NCBI GenBank assembly: GCA_029641185.1
Contig: JAPWGK010000012.1
Span: forward strand, 620,001 to 684,000
Reading direction: 5' to 3'
DNA length: 64,000 nt
Source of the DNA: Pseudofabraea citricarpa
Lineage: Eukaryota > Ascomycota > Leotiomycetes > Helotiales > Dermateaceae
Shown: positions 10,622 to 24,727 of the stretch, one piece after another
Position numbering within the stretch: the stretch's first letter is position 1
Layout of the letters: each line of letters starts with the position of its first letter
Translations under genes and position numbers: made by a program
Notes under the pieces: model-generated
Seen by the model: only the letters and a program-made list of their open reading frames with translations
Told to the model about the DNA's origin: nothing
The model's database searches: none

Positions 10622-11249
10622 CTATTTGAATTGCCCCCAGTACTTCTCATCGAATCCATCCATCATGGACCCTTCAAAATCCTTTACCCAGCCTTTGATG
10701 CCACCTTTGAGAATGAGGACTTTGACATCCGTACGCCGGTGGAATTTCGCAATGTCATCTACGTAATCTTGGAACCAGCTGGCGCAGCGTGGCCCGCGTC
10801 CTGAGGAAGAGCCTGTTGTCTGAATTCAGTAATTGTTCGTACGAATTGCCAGCCAAATTGATTGACCAGATAACAAACTGCTTGCCAACATACCACAGTA
10901 AAAAATGACTTCTTTGATGTTCGCACGGTCACATAAATCTAGTAAAGTCTTCCGAGACTGGTAGAAGCTCTGAGCTGGGAGATTGAGAGAGGTCTTGATC
11001 GTCCCGCCCTAATCAAGTAAGTTCAACTGCTTGCTGGTCCTCATACTACTTCTCGGGATAATGTGATTGGCATACCTCCCAATCGTTCCGTCTCACATCA
11101 ACGAGCAGAAACGTTCGGAGACCAGGCACGATGTCCATATCATCAAAAAGCTTCATAACATCATCCGAACTAATCTCTGGGCATTTTGCCCGAGGCGCTG
11201 GAAGGGTCGACCACCACTGCTCTGGTTGTGTAGCCTGAATTTCTGGCAT
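10622..11249 (-). CDS. Rhodanese-domain phosphatase/arsenate reductase-like protein
   Basis: Three exons: 11249-11076, one starting at 11008 and ending in the active-site codons, and a last exon ending TAG 10624-10622. The protein, about 160 residues, carries a Cdc25/rhodanese fold: FLLVDVRRNDWE (CH2A-like), GGTIKTSLNLPAQ, then the active-site loop VIFYCGSSSGRGPRCA, a C-x5-R signature, and LKGGIKGWV near the end. This is the family of yeast Ych1 and Acr2 and of the fission-yeast Ibp1-type phosphatases. The active-site Cys and Arg are both present, so catalysis is likely. Whether it is an arsenate reductase or a phosphatase cannot be decided from sequence. Its start is 211 bases from the KRE33 stop, both on the minus strand. 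Confidence 0.85.
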
Positions 11250-11459
11250 TGTGTTATGGTTAATTGGGGTGGCAGTGGTAGTGGTAGTGGGGTAGAGGGG
11301 TAAAAAGCAGCAAGCTTGAGACTACGCCGTGGCTAGAATCCCCCCCTATGCGAAGACTCGTCAAACAAATATCAAAAACCTCGTTCCTAACATATAATCT
11401 AGGGCTCACAAGAAGCCTTTTCATGTACGCTATCAATTTTCATTGCAGAGTTATCTATC

Positions 11460-14400
11460 CTATGAACGCCCCTTTTTAGACCCTTTATCCTTTTTCTCCT
11501 TCTTAGCTTTCTTGTGGGGTTTTTCTCCCATCTCCTCGGCATATATCTCTGCAGCAGTCTCCCCTGCCTTTCTCTTCGGTTTGCTGCTCTTCACGCTCAC
11601 TACCGTATTCTTCTGGCCGTTCTTCGTAGCATTGAGGACTTGCTTCTCAGCATCCGCCCACCCTGGCGCACCCTCAGCAATTTCATACCTATGATAAGCA
11701 TCATTAGTAAAGAGGAAGGGAAGGGCCAAGTATGCGAATGAATACTTACTGATCCAGAGGAAGAGCATCGATAAGCTCCCTCTGCTTCTCTCGCAATGCT
11801 TTCATAGCCTCATCACCGCCCTCCTCGAGTTCTTCTTCTAGTCCTGCTTCCAATGGCACAAATCGATCATCTACAACTTCATCGTCCAGAGCTCCGTCTG
11901 CATCCTCTCTGCTTACACCAAGGGTCTCGCGCTTAGGCATTTGCGCCTCAATAGCACTTGAAATCAGAGAGCTGAAATGCGAGCTCATCTTACGCATGAT
12001 TTTGATGAACATTGCCAGAAGTTGAGAAGAAGGCAGAGATAGTTCGGTTTCAATGATGGACAAGTCCTTTCGTTGGAGACCAACTGCAAGGAGGATCGAA
12101 GACTGAACTCCTGTGAGCTTAATACCGGACTTGAGCCGTCCAGTAAAATAAAGTGTTGCAAGAGTTGGGATGAGATCAAGAATAACATGATAATCGAGCA
12201 TGTTGTTCGCGTAGGACTCTAATCGTTTGAGATCGAATGGTGATAAGAGAGTGTCAAGTTCTGCTTTAGAGAGTGGTAGTGATGGATTGGAGGTATCTAA
12301 ACTTGCGCCTTTGTTGGCAGATTCATCAATGCTGAGAGCAAGAATCGACGGGAATTCTCGAAACTGGTATGACAGGAGAGACAGGAATCGACGATGAAAA
12401 TCTCGAGCAAAGGCTCCCGCCCACGCCTTGTCCTCGGTGTTCTCCAATGGGCGTATCATCACGCATGAGTGCTCACCTGTCAGCTCGTTGGGTGTTTGTC
12501 TCAGATAAACAGGTACGAATGACGCTTTCTTCCAGAACTTGTGTAGGGGCTGTGTCAAACCGTAGCTTACACCAACATAATCAAGATTGTCCGGCCGTCG
12601 CTCAGAAAGCTTCGAGAAAAGAGGTGGCATCTTCCGAATATCCCTAATTTTGATATCATCATCTAGTAATGTTGCGTTCGCTAATTCATCATCTGTGACT
12701 CTTGTCATAGATTCTTCAGCAACGGCATTTGTATCTTCGGACAAACTAGCAAATTTGCCCTCGTAGAAGTCGTTGAGGAGCTCAAGAGCTCTACTCCCAT
12801 AACCCATAGAAATATAATCTGGGTTGGTAGCAATTCTGACAACGCGGGCTCCAGAGAGGCCAGCAAAATCTTCATCTTGGAACTGTTGACTAACAAGCCA
12901 CGGAATAAGGTCTCCAGCTGCTCTTTGACCTCTGCTCAGGCTATTCATGACACTCTTTTTACTAATTCGTCCCTCCAAGGCAACTTGAATTACACAGAGA
13001 GGCTCAGGCAACCGTTGGCTATCCTCCGAGACAGGCGGTACAAGCACAAATAATTGATGTGCAGGTGCATCGCTCATTAGCTGGAGGTCGTCCGGGGTAT
13101 TTTTGTAATGGCTTGCGACATAGAGTGCAATCATCTGCTGAAGAAATTTCTCAGACACCGGGTGAAATGAGAAGAGAGTATCTCGATTTACATTGAGCAG
13201 TTGGCACTGGGATGGATGGGGACATCCACCAGTACCGACCTTCGACCTAGGTAATGTTGCATCAAGACAAAGTAAGGTATTTAGCCATTTTTCTACAGAA
13301 TCACCTTGCGCGTATCGAATAGGCTCCGAAAGGGTGATTTCTCGCAGACTTCGGCCTCCAGCAAAACTGTTGTCGGTTTTTGAGGCTTTTCCAGTAGAGC
13401 GATCAGTCACTTCGGCAGCTTCTGTACCGTTGGATTTTGTAACACCTCTGGACTGCTCTCGAAGCTGTTTGATCAATTTCAAGGATAGGGATCTCCCGGT
13501 ACCTTCGTAGCCGTTGATAGTAGATGCCATGAAAACCAGATATGGCCCCATAAGTTTACGGACAAGAGGCAGAGGGATCGCTGCTGCTTCATCTATCACT
13601 AGCAGTTCTGCTTGGCCAAGAACATGGGCGTCTTGTGGCCGAATGTACTGAATTGTTTGACGATGCTGTCGGTGGATGTTGACTCGCACAATAGCCTTGT
13701 TAAAGTCGGGGTTCGTGGACTGGATAATGGAGTAGTCTACATGGTCCATGTAGCTTAGTGCATCAAAACCTTTGAAGATAAATTCGAAAAGAGTTTTGAG
13801 ATTTTCTGGGCTGGGTGATGTGATGAATATGTTGCTGTAACCGTGCGCAACAGCAGCTGCAACAGCAATACCCAATGCCGCCGACTTTCCTCGACCTCTA
13901 GAGGCTGTGAGAGTGACTGTACTCCGCAGAGTTTTCTCTTCAATCGCTTCAACAAATGTTAACAGTGCTTTGGCCTGGTCTACCGTCTTAGCTAGCGGCA
14001 CTAAGGGACCAACGAATGGTGTATCTTCAAGAGATTCTTTCATGTTGTCTAATTCCCTTTGTGACTCGCTTTTTGGTTCGCCAACAACTGATGGTGGCAG
14101 GGATTTAACATTCTTGCCTCCTGATATCGGTAAGACGTTCATCTCATCGTCTATGACAAGACAAGATTCACAGCTACCAAGAGACAGGATGAATCGCTCG
14201 TTGAAGCGTGCAGTGACATCGTCGTGAGCCTCTGTGCGATATCTGGAGTGAATGTCCATGGACAGAGTGTACAATTGCTTTAGACTACTCATTCCTTTGA
14301 GTAAAAGGACGACAAGGCCTCCCCCTTCCACTGTTTCGATCGTCCTAGCAAGTAGATTCGGTGTAATGGCCTCGAAGTCTTGTAAAATACACATCCCATA

Positions 14401-14876
14401 TGTATTACCAAGGATCTTTTCTGTCTCCTTGTAGTAGACATAACGAATATCGTGAAGGGAAACGAAAAGCTCGAATGGGTCCTCGGTATTGGCCTCTCGA
14501 ATGCCCCGTTTGATATCTTTTTTGATCTTCAACTCTCGCTTCTTTCGGTGACTGTATTTATGGGACAATTAGCTTGGGGAACCCAAACAGCAAGAGGAAT
14601 TGGGTAGCATCGTTCGCACCTTGTGAAACCAAGTAGTTTGTTCTTGTATGCCCAAAGAACAGACTTATTTTGCTTCATGTTCCCTGTGGACATGAGATAG
14701 TGCAGGTCAACAATGACATCTTTTGACCGGTCCCCAACCACCACGACGAAGCTTCTTTTCTTCTCCTGTATGCCATTCTGAATGAGCGTGCGGATGCGCG
14801 AATCTCTAATAATATTCGTCAGCCATGGGAGTCGTAAAAGTAGAATGATCATGAATTACAATGCCTTGCGAACCAT
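11460..14876 (-). CDS. KRE33: RNA cytidine acetyltransferase (Kre33/NAT10)
   Basis: Makes N4-acetylcytidine in 18S rRNA and in tRNA (with Tan1) in the nucleolus, using ATP and acetyl-CoA. Four exons (14876-14860, 14805-14620, 14551-11750, 11688-11460) total 3234 bases, 1077 residues, the usual length. Order seen: N-terminal DUF1726-type block (DSRIRTLIQNG ... SFVVVVGDRSKD), LGFTSHRKKRE, RecD-like helicase with P-loop ASRGRGKSAALG and Walker B LLVIDEAAAIPLP, the GNAT region ARVVRIATNPDYISMGYGSRAL, and a Lys-rich C-terminal tail for nucleolar retention (KKAKKEKKDKG). The first exon is only 17 bases (MVRKAL) and its intron uses the uncommon donor GTAATT; it is supported by restoring the conserved KALDSRI start. 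Confidence 0.95.
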
Positions 14877-15656
14877 CTTCACAACCCACACTTCCTTCAG
14901 ATACCTCTCGAGGGCGAAATATACATGCTTAGTAGACACGGACGCTGGTCTTGCTCAACTTGCTGCGCGGCAACTTTTTTGATGCTCTATCGCCTAAAAT
15001 TTCAAGAATCCACTGTGACCCTGGTACCCTTAGCGCATCCACTATGCTCGCGAACCGTTCTTTATCCAAATCCTTCGTGCGAATAGTAATATCAAGATGA
15101 TTATCCTTAAATCAGCCAAGTTAAACCACGAGTTTGGGCCTGTTAAGCAAGTTGCAAATTAGGGCTAGCTTAGAATCAGAGTTCTTCCTCGGACAAAAAA
15201 TGTTGACGATATACTTAGATTATGTATCATTTATACTCTCAAAATTATATGTGGATCTGACGATTCTAGTCATAATGAGGGGTTCGTGTAGTTAGTGAAC
15301 GGCGCTCGCGGCGGTACATAATTCCAAGCGCCTGCAAGTTGCAAGGCTACGATTTTACTAGATACATACCGCCCTCATTGATTTATGGACCAGTGTATCT
15401 TCACGTGACATGCACATCACCAGGTCAGCCTGTTCATAAAAGAAAAAGTGTTTGAAGGTGCTCGCCGAAAAAGGAGGGTTTAGGAAGTGTATCCATTTAT
15501 AAGTGTACCTGGCTTGGCCTAGAACATGCAGTAGACACAAAGGCCGCAGTCATGAACTTCCAATTGGAACTTATATATATTATGAGTAGGTAGGGTTGAA
15601 GAGGATCATTTCATCATTATATCTATGTTTATTTCGTTATTGAAAGCCACAAGTCT
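14877..15656. other. Intergenic region KRE33 / ERG10
   Basis: 780 bases upstream of KRE33 and downstream of the ERG10 stop. It contains AT-rich stretches and a short GC-rich patch (about 15298-15320, GAACGGCGCTCGCGGCGGTA). No coding signal beyond a 60-codon frame. Confidence 0.55.
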
Positions 15657-17024
<1,368 letters not shown>

Positions 17025-17804
17025 TTTTGCAGTTGACTTGTCGATTTCACAATAGAGGGGAGAGACTTGATTTGAGGGTATGGGGAGGGAGAAAAGTCGG
17101 TGAAAAGGGGAGGGGGGGTAAGATTGAGTTGAGCAACTGTGTAGGATAGCGATTTCGATCACTTAACAACAAAAACACGCAGCTTTGCCAGTCTAGCGAG
17201 AGCGGAGCGAAAAGACCCCGCCAAATGCAGGCTCGTGGTTCCTTTTGATCTTCTCGCGAATGCTATTATCTAATAAAGAAACATGGTGTCATTGATACTG
17301 TACCAACTGTCAGGATAGGACGCCAATAGTCTGAGCTTGGCCTTGCTGTTACTTCGAGGTAGTCTGATGTTTGCTATCCAAGGAGGTTGCTGTACAGTAT
17401 GAGAAGCTCGCCGTAATGGTCGCGAAGGAAACCGATAGGGTAGGGTACGTGAATCTCAACGCTGCATCCATGTAAGCAATTAATTTGGGTTCATCCATGG
17501 CGAGCACCTACCTGCCGCTGACCCAAGTGAAGAGCGCATCCGGTGAGGAATTATTGGGATTGGAAGGGCATTGGAAGGGCAGCTGGTCCAGCAGAGGTTA
17601 TCACAGCATCGAGTTGAGTTAAGTTGAGTTGAGCTAGAACCAGAGCTAGAGCTCAGAGCACAACGAGGCTGAGTGTCACGTGTGTCACCGTCACGCTAGC
17701 AACTTTTTTGAAAGCTCGAGGCGCGAAAGGCTCAATCACAGCTACTGCACGTTGTAGTTGTGCTAGCTCCTCCAGCATACGTCTCTGTATTTTGCGTCAT
17801 CGCC
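17025..17804. promoter_or_regulatory. Divergent upstream region ERG10 / SNU114
   Basis: 780 bases between two divergent genes. A purine-rich G tract (about 17082-17120, with GGGGAGGGGGGG) lies just upstream of ERG10 as a CT-rich leader on its strand. GAGTTGAGTTAAGTTGAGTTGAGC tandem pentamers occur at about 17610-17634, and CACGTGTGTCACCGTCACG near 17677. No gene; promoter role inferred from position. Confidence 0.5.
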
Positions 17805-20800
17805 ATGGACGACCTTTATGATGAGTATGGCTTTACCTACTCCAGGCTGAATGTGACATTTTACTAACAACGAGCTAGGTTTGGTAACTTCATTGGTGAA
17901 GCCTCAGAGTCGGAGGACGAGTCTCAATCTGGCGTCGATGCGGGCGCATATGACTACGACGATGAGCCAGAAGAAGCGCCCCAGACAACGGGGCAGGAAT
18001 TGATGGAGATTGACGGTAAGCTGGGTCACAAGTGTCATATTATTGATGTCTAAGGCTGACGCGATCTACAGACGAAGGCCCGTCCAACGCCGTTATTCTA
18101 CACGAAGACAAGCAATACTATCCGACAGCGCAACAGGTATACGGCGAAGATGTAGAAACCATGGTCCAAGAGGAGGACGCCCAGCCTCTCACACAACCCA
18201 TCATTGCGCCGGTGGAAAAGAAGAAATTCACCATCCAGGAAGCAGATCTACCACCTGTATTTTTTGATAGAAATTTCATGACGGATCTTATGAACTACCC
18301 AGACCAAATTCGAAACGTCGCATTTGCAGGTCATCTACACCATGGGAAAACCGCGTTGGTTGACATGTTGGTCCTTGAAACCCATGATATTACCGGAAAA
18401 CTAGACAAGGCGACAGGAAAGAAAAGGGACGAGCAACTTCGGTATACCGACATACATATCCTTGAGCGTGAACGTGGTCTATCTGTGAAGGCGGCACCGA
18501 TGAGTTTGGTTCTGCAGAACACCCGAGGCAAATCACACTTGGTCAATATTATAGATACGCCAGGCCACGTCAACTTTGTGGATGAAGTGGCGTCATCATT
18601 GCGGCTCGTGGATGGTTTAGTCCTTGTTGTTGACGTTGTCGAGGGCGTGCAAGTTAACACAGAACAGATCATCAAGCACGCCGTTCTAGAGAATCTGCCT
18701 ATCACGCTTGTCGTGAACAAGATGGATCGGCTGATTTTAGAGTTGAAACTGCCACCTACAGATGCCTATTTCAAGTTGAAGCATGTTGTTGAAGAAGTCA
18801 ATACCATGATCGAGAATACCTTGCCAGGCCAAGGCGAGAAAAGAAGACTTAGCCCAGAGAAAGGCAACGTACTCTTCGCATCTAGTAGCATGGGATGGTG
18901 CTTTACCTTGCAATCATTTGCAAAAATGTATTCCGACACCTATCCAACGATTAACACCCAAGAATTTGCAAAGAGGCTGTGGGGTGACATTTTCTACAAT
19001 CCCATTAAGCGATCGTTTACAAGAAAGGCTGTAGAAGAGCGTTCCAAGCGGTCATTTGTGAACTTTGTTCTGGAGCCCATCTATAAGCTGTACTCTCATA
19101 CAATCAGTGAGAGCCCGGAGGATTTGAAGGACACGCTTGCAACCTTGGGAATAGTACTTAAGCCTTCGCAATATAAGACCGATGCGAAGGTGCTTTTGAA
19201 GCTCGTTTGCGAACAGTTCTTCGGTCCCTCCAGTGGCTTTGTTGACATGGTTGTGGAGCATATTCCGTCACCAGCTGAAGCTGCCGGAAAGAAACTTGAG
19301 CGGTACTATACTGGGCCAATGGATACTCAGGTCGCAAAGGCAATGAAAGACTGCAATCAAGATGGGCCTTTAGTTGTTCAGATCACTAAGCTGTTCAATA
19401 CCAGTGATGCAGCGGGCTTTTACTCTTTTGGCCGTGTTATGAGTGGGACAGCAAGACCCGGTGCTCAGGTTCGGGTTCTTGGAGAAGGGTATTCCACGGA
19501 TGACGAGGAAGATATGAGCATGGCTACCATATCTGATGTATGGATTGCTGAGACGCGTTACAATATACCCACCGATGGGGTTCCTGCAGGGAATTTTGTC
19601 TTATTGGGAGGCGTGGATAACTCCATTGTTAAGTCCGCTACTTTGGTTCCACCAGTACTACCTGATGATGAGGAGGCGTACATCTTCAAACCCATCACTC
19701 ACTTCACCGAATCTGTCTTCAAGGTGGCCGTAGAGCCTATCAATCCATCCGAGCTCCCCAAAATGCTGGATGGTCTTCGAAAAATCAACAAGAGCTATCC
19801 TCTCATTACTACGAAGGTAGAGGAATCAGGTGAACATGTCATTCTTGGCACTGGGGAATTATATATGGACTGCGTACTTCATGATCTTCGTCGACTATAC
19901 GCAGAGATGGAGATCAAAGTATCAGACCCAGTCACCCGTTTCTGCGAGACAGTTGTAGAGACGTCAGCAATCAAGTGTTACGCCCAAACACCAAATAAGA
20001 AGAACAAGATCACCATGGTAGCAGAACCCCTCGACCAAGGTATCGCGGAAGATATCGAGAATGGAAAGGTCAGCATCCGAAGTGATAAGCGCACTTTAGG
20101 AAAGTTCTTCGAGGAGAACTATGGCTGGGATCTCCTAGCTTCCAGAAGCATTTGGGCATTTGGGCCCGACGATCTGGGACCGAACATTCTTCAAAACGAC
20201 ACCTTGCCGTCAGAAGTAAGACCGCTCTCAATTACCTCCGCATCACTCACCCTTGTCTACACAAAATTCATTAATCGGCCCTTTTATGCTAACGACTTTT
20301 TAGGTGGATACAAGGCTTTTACTCAGCGTTCGAGACACCATTCGCCAAGGCTTTAGCTGGGCCACGCGAGAGGGTCCATTGTGTGAAGAGCGTGAGTTGC
20401 CCCAATCGACCCAGTCTTCCTGTCAAGAAGAAGGCACTTTCCAGCCAATCATCATTGGTCAATATACGGGTTCCATGAAAATCTGCTAATCATCCTTGTA
20501 GCAATCCGCAACAGCAAATTTAAGATCATGGACGTGACATTGGCTCCCGAAGCGATCTTCCGGGGTGGTGGCCAGATCATACCCACTTCCCGACGTGCCT
20601 GTTATTCGTCTTTCCTCATGGCTTCCCCACGTCTCATGGAACCTGTCTTCTCCTGTTCGATGACAGGACCTGCAGACTCTGTCACGTCGCTATATACCGT
20701 GCTTGCTCGTCGACGTGGGCATGTCTTGTCCGATGGACCGATCGCGGGCACCCCTCTTTACCGCGTCAGTGGCCTAATTCCTGTCATTGACTCGTTTGGG

Positions 20801-21064
20801 TTTGAGACGGATCTTCGAATTCACACACAAGGACAGGCCACGGTCAGTTTGGTATTTGATCGCTGGAGTATAGTGCCCGGCGATCCTCTTGATAAAGACG
20901 TTCTTCTAAGACCTCTAGAGCCCGCAAGTGCGCAAGCAACAGCTAGGGATTTCGTTTTAAAGACTAGAAGGAGGAAGGGGCTGAGTGAGGATGTGAGCGT
21001 TGCTAAATTTCTTGAGCCTGAACTCTTCTCGTCTCTCAAAGAAAGTGGTTTATTGGATGGTTAA
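17805..21064 (+). CDS. SNU114: U5 snRNP GTPase Snu114
   Basis: EF-2-like GTPase of the U5 snRNP that controls Brr2 and spliceosome activation and disassembly. About 980 residues. The 20-base first exon (MDDLYDE) splices to [14 protein letters not shown], giving the acidic N-terminal tail typical of Snu114, then [20 protein letters not shown]. GTPase motifs: P-loop [22 protein letters not shown]. Domains II-V follow, with domain IV/V blocks such as [22 protein letters not shown] and [15 protein letters not shown]. The last part has introns at 20215-20304 (GTAAGA...TTTTTAG, inside which the frame happens to stay open) and at about 20391-20501. Stop 21062-21064. The Gln/His after the P-loop differs from EF-2, as is usual for this family. 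Confidence 0.96.
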
Positions 21065-23863
21065 AACAGCGATTCAAGGCGGATCAGCCTACGGGAGTTG
21101 GGTAAGGGTATGCATTTGGTCTTAATATCCAAGATCTTACCGGCGTTTGGAGGTCACGGCATTTGTATCATAGCCTGTGCATGGAGAATGTTATTCTCAA
21201 CGCCTTATCAATAACATGAAATGTGTATGGAGACATCTGCTACATATGCATGATAAACCACTCATGAGACTGCCGCAGCCGCTCATGGAAATGCCGCTTC
21301 CACATCGCCATCACCAGTATTAGTAGAGGATTGAGACCAAACTGGGGAAATTTATAAGCGGAGAGCCTTGAACTTGGCACGGTCGTTTGAAGTTCCCAAT
21401 TTGCTCTGAGGTGCAGTGTGCATTGCATTTGCAGTTGGTGGCTGCTTGCGCGGACACCGAGGCACAGCTGGTGCAGGAGTTGGGCGAGTTGTCTTACACA
21501 TGTCAAGAAGACAATACTTGAATTGTATTTGGTGACGAATGCCAATATCCTTCCTTTCCAACTGCTCAGTCTAGAGGATGCAAAGAATGCTCAACACGGA
21601 CACCACCACAGTCACAAGCTACTGTAGAACTAAGATATGTAAGGTACATGTACCTACCCATGCGAGCCATGACCTGCAATAGCCCGAAGAAACAAAACAA
21701 GAGACATTCTAGGACTAGAAATCGATCAGTAGTGACTAGACGTGCTAGGTAGGTAGAAAGTGGATGATGGCCTCGCTTGCATCATCTATTATTGCCCTTT
21801 GTTATTGTTCTCGTGGCAGTGAGTAATGCCAATGGACGTCCGCAACCGGATCGCCGATGGAACCGAGGCTATTCCCTCCCCTTGATCTCGTCTCATCTTC
21901 TCTAGGAGAGAAGAAATATGGGATATCAATGGTTCCAGACTCATCTCGATTTAGATTTTTCTTCTATTACTATTGATAAATCTCCTTCCCCTTTTTAATT
22001 CAATCTTAGTGACCTGGGTGCTTTATTGTTTCGACTTGGCTGGAAGATGTTATTGTGAGAAGTCAGGCGAGCTACAACGGTTTAGGCTCTGATCCACATA
22101 AAATAGGTATGGTACGGAGTGCGAAGTACAGTGATGGAAATATCAGAATATCCTATTCAGAAGCCATAGGCAAATAAAAGTACGAAGACCTTTAGTTATG
22201 TTGAACTTTTTCTTTTTTGAAGTGCCACCTATGCACTCTACTGTTGAAGATCGCCTTGGTCAGACAGGGAAAAAAGAAAGTGTGTACTATGTATGGTATT
22301 TTAACTTATGATCTGAGAGCGTTTCCTTAGGGGAACAAGGGCCATGATTGCGGAAAGAAGCAATTGATACTTTTCTTCTTCTTCTTCTTCTTCTTCCACA
22401 CTAGGGGAACGGGAACGGACTGGTTTCCACTCCGTCTCAATTTTCAAGGCTGAGAATGAGGCCCTGCAACCGAGGATGACCCCAGAGCAGAGCAGACCAA
22501 AAATGGCCAAGGGCTTCTTGAACACAGATGCAAGTTAAAATTGCAAGCAATACGACGATTACTCGAGCTGGTTTATGCTTATCTGCTACACCACCTCTGC
22601 AGTACAGTACGGTGGCGCTCGTACTGTAACCCGCTGCTCTCAGGGGACACGATAGTGGAGCATTTTCCAACATGTGCATTGCTGCACAATGCACATGTGC
22701 GGACTAGCAAGTACAGTATCCACATCTCTATCATCTCCATCCCATCCTAGGAAAGATCTGATCGTGTCCGTCATATCTATTTTCCCTCTCTTTTCTTTTC
22801 TGCTCCGTAGCCGCGTCTCCATGATCTATAAGTTCTTGTCCTCTCCTATTTTTGATTCGTCAAGGGTCCCTGCTCATTCAGGCCGAGCGAATAGCTCTCG
22901 TTCGTGGGAAAAAGCATTAGCAGGGGTTGCAGCAAGGATAGGGATAATGGTGGGCAGACCGGGGCTACAGTATATGACTTGCAGTTTATACGTGGGGGAA
23001 GTGAGACCCGACGGTACAATAATAATTGAATAGCAAAGAAGGCCAAGTCTTACTGTATTATTGGGATCGTTGCTTAATACGGCACCTTGTGAACAACATG
23101 TGGCGAATTACGTTGCATTCCAGGGGCATCATTCCTTAGAATAGAGATCCTGTGCATGTATAGCTTAGGATAACCTCATATGGCTTCTTCCAAAGTTCCA
23201 GGGGCCCACGTAACCACAATCTAACGTTTTAAGCGCCTTGACAAGCATTATGCCTGATTTAGACGCGCCGTACTGGAGGAAGCTCCATATGGTACGATAA
23301 CTGATCACGACTCTTCCACGGCTGCAAAGCGTCTCTCACAACGGACGAGTAATGCTCACTTCTCCACTCACCATGGGTAATTGCGCGCACGCACGAGTGA
23401 AGCAAGGATAAAAGAAAATAGCCCCAAAATTTCTTTAGGACACCGCAGGAGAGGGTCGCTAACAAGTCGATAAACTAGTATGCAAACCACATCCCTTGAA
23501 GCCAAGCTTGCAATGTCTCACTGTTGGTTAACAGGGCTGTGGCGTGGCGGCGTGGGGTTACAGTACGGTACTACTGCCGATGATGGTACAGTAACAGTAC
23601 TCGAAGGGGATGATCCATGGAAAGGTTGGGCTGTGGGAGACTGGGGCCGATGACCAGATCACTCACTTCTCTCGACTATTTGTTGATGACATGCCCGAGT
23701 ACGAAACTCTGTCGGGGAAGCTCGGTGCTCAACGTATCACGTGGCGTTGACGTGACTGCCTCCGAGGCCCAGCACGAGGGAATGGGCAGACGCGCGCCTA
23801 TGCCATTGATAAAAGCTAGATACTGTAACGTACTGTACTGTAGGCAACTACTGTATGAAAACC
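21065..23863. other. Long intergenic region, low-complexity and palindrome-bearing
   Basis: 2.8 kb between SNU114 and the CIA2 stop. It holds a (TTC)n tract at 22373-22396, several TACTGTA/TACAGTA elements (about 22601-22627, 22976, 23050, 23563-23600, 23821-23856), and unsupported short frames. I see no homologous coding sequence on either strand. Confidence 0.55.
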
Positions 23864-24727
23864 TTAGTCCAGGCAGGGTTTCATCATTTTCTTCAAAATC
23901 CCCATCAAGTTCGCGTTCTCCAAAGCCGCGGCAACACGCTCCTTGTCTCCTAATTGCTTGTTGACCTCGGCCGCCGTGCTGTGAGTTCCTTCTTTGATCC
24001 TGACCTCAACCCGGTAACTCGGCGGGAGAGCTTGCTCGAGGCGCACACGGACGCCTAGGCCAATGACGGTAGCGAGCGAACAATGCGTGACGGTCGGGGT
24101 CAGTTCGACAAGAACTCGAGTAAGGGCAGCCGGATTGGTGAGATCAGACGGAGCCGTGAGGTGGACGTCATTGAGTTTGACCACTCCAAGAGACTCTAGG
24201 GAGAGAGGGTGTTCTGGATCGGAGATGGGAGCGATCAGGTCTGTGAAACATTAGAAGTCTGGTCCCCGCATCATTCTGGACTCGGTAGCTGAAACGAGAG
24301 CAAGAGCAAGAGCAAGAGCAAGAGCTGCATACGAGAAACAAACTCGGCCAAGAGCTGTCAAAATATAGACTTATATCCTGGGACCACTTGGGCCTCAGGA
24401 GGGACATAATGTATGGAGGCCGCCATCAGTGATCACGGCCAACGCGAGACCAGCATGCCAGCCAAAAATCAAAGTCAAAGACAAAGACAGGGTAGACTGA
24501 CCGTATACCTCTTGCTCGTCGATGGGTTCGAGCGACGAGTCGTCCGAATCGGAATCTGAGTATTCTGAGAGGTAGAAGGGGTCCATCGCATAGCTTGGTT
24601 TGGCCATTAGGATGTCATCGATGCCAAACTCTTTGGGCGATGAGACATCCCGCGTCTTCCGCCTCCGTGAAGGTAATTCACTCACGTTGAGGATGGTGGG
24701 GTTTTCGTTGTCTGGAGCTCGGTCCAT
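23864..24727 (-). CDS. CIA2: MIP18-family Fe-S protein targeting factor (Cia2)
   Basis: Component of the cytosolic Fe-S cluster targeting complex with Cia1 and Met18, which loads clusters onto DNA polymerases, helicases and other apoproteins. Two exons (24727-24502 and 24240-23864) give about 200 residues. The N-terminus is Ser/Asp-rich (SDSDSDDSSLEPIDEQEVY); the DUF59/MIP18 domain reads DLIAPISDPEHPLSLESLGVV, then ELTPTVTHCSLATVIGLGVRV with the conserved reactive Cys, and RIKEGTHSTAAEVNKQLGDKERVAAALEN. The donor GTCAGT was chosen over a nearby GTATAC because it restores the conserved VYDLIAP. The 261-base intron is unusually long for this window and contains a (GAGCAA)n tract at 24295-24325. 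Confidence 0.93.
24295..24325. repeat. (GAGCAA)n microsatellite in CIA2 intron
   Basis: Four to five tandem hexamers lying wholly inside the CIA2 intron (24241-24501). Length changes here would not affect the protein. Confidence 0.85.

Noticed and set aside
20215..20356. Extension of the large SNU114 frame past 20215
   Set aside because: The residues here are unlike Snu114. A GTAAGA donor and TTTTTAG acceptor restore the conserved [11 protein letters not shown], so this is intron read-through.
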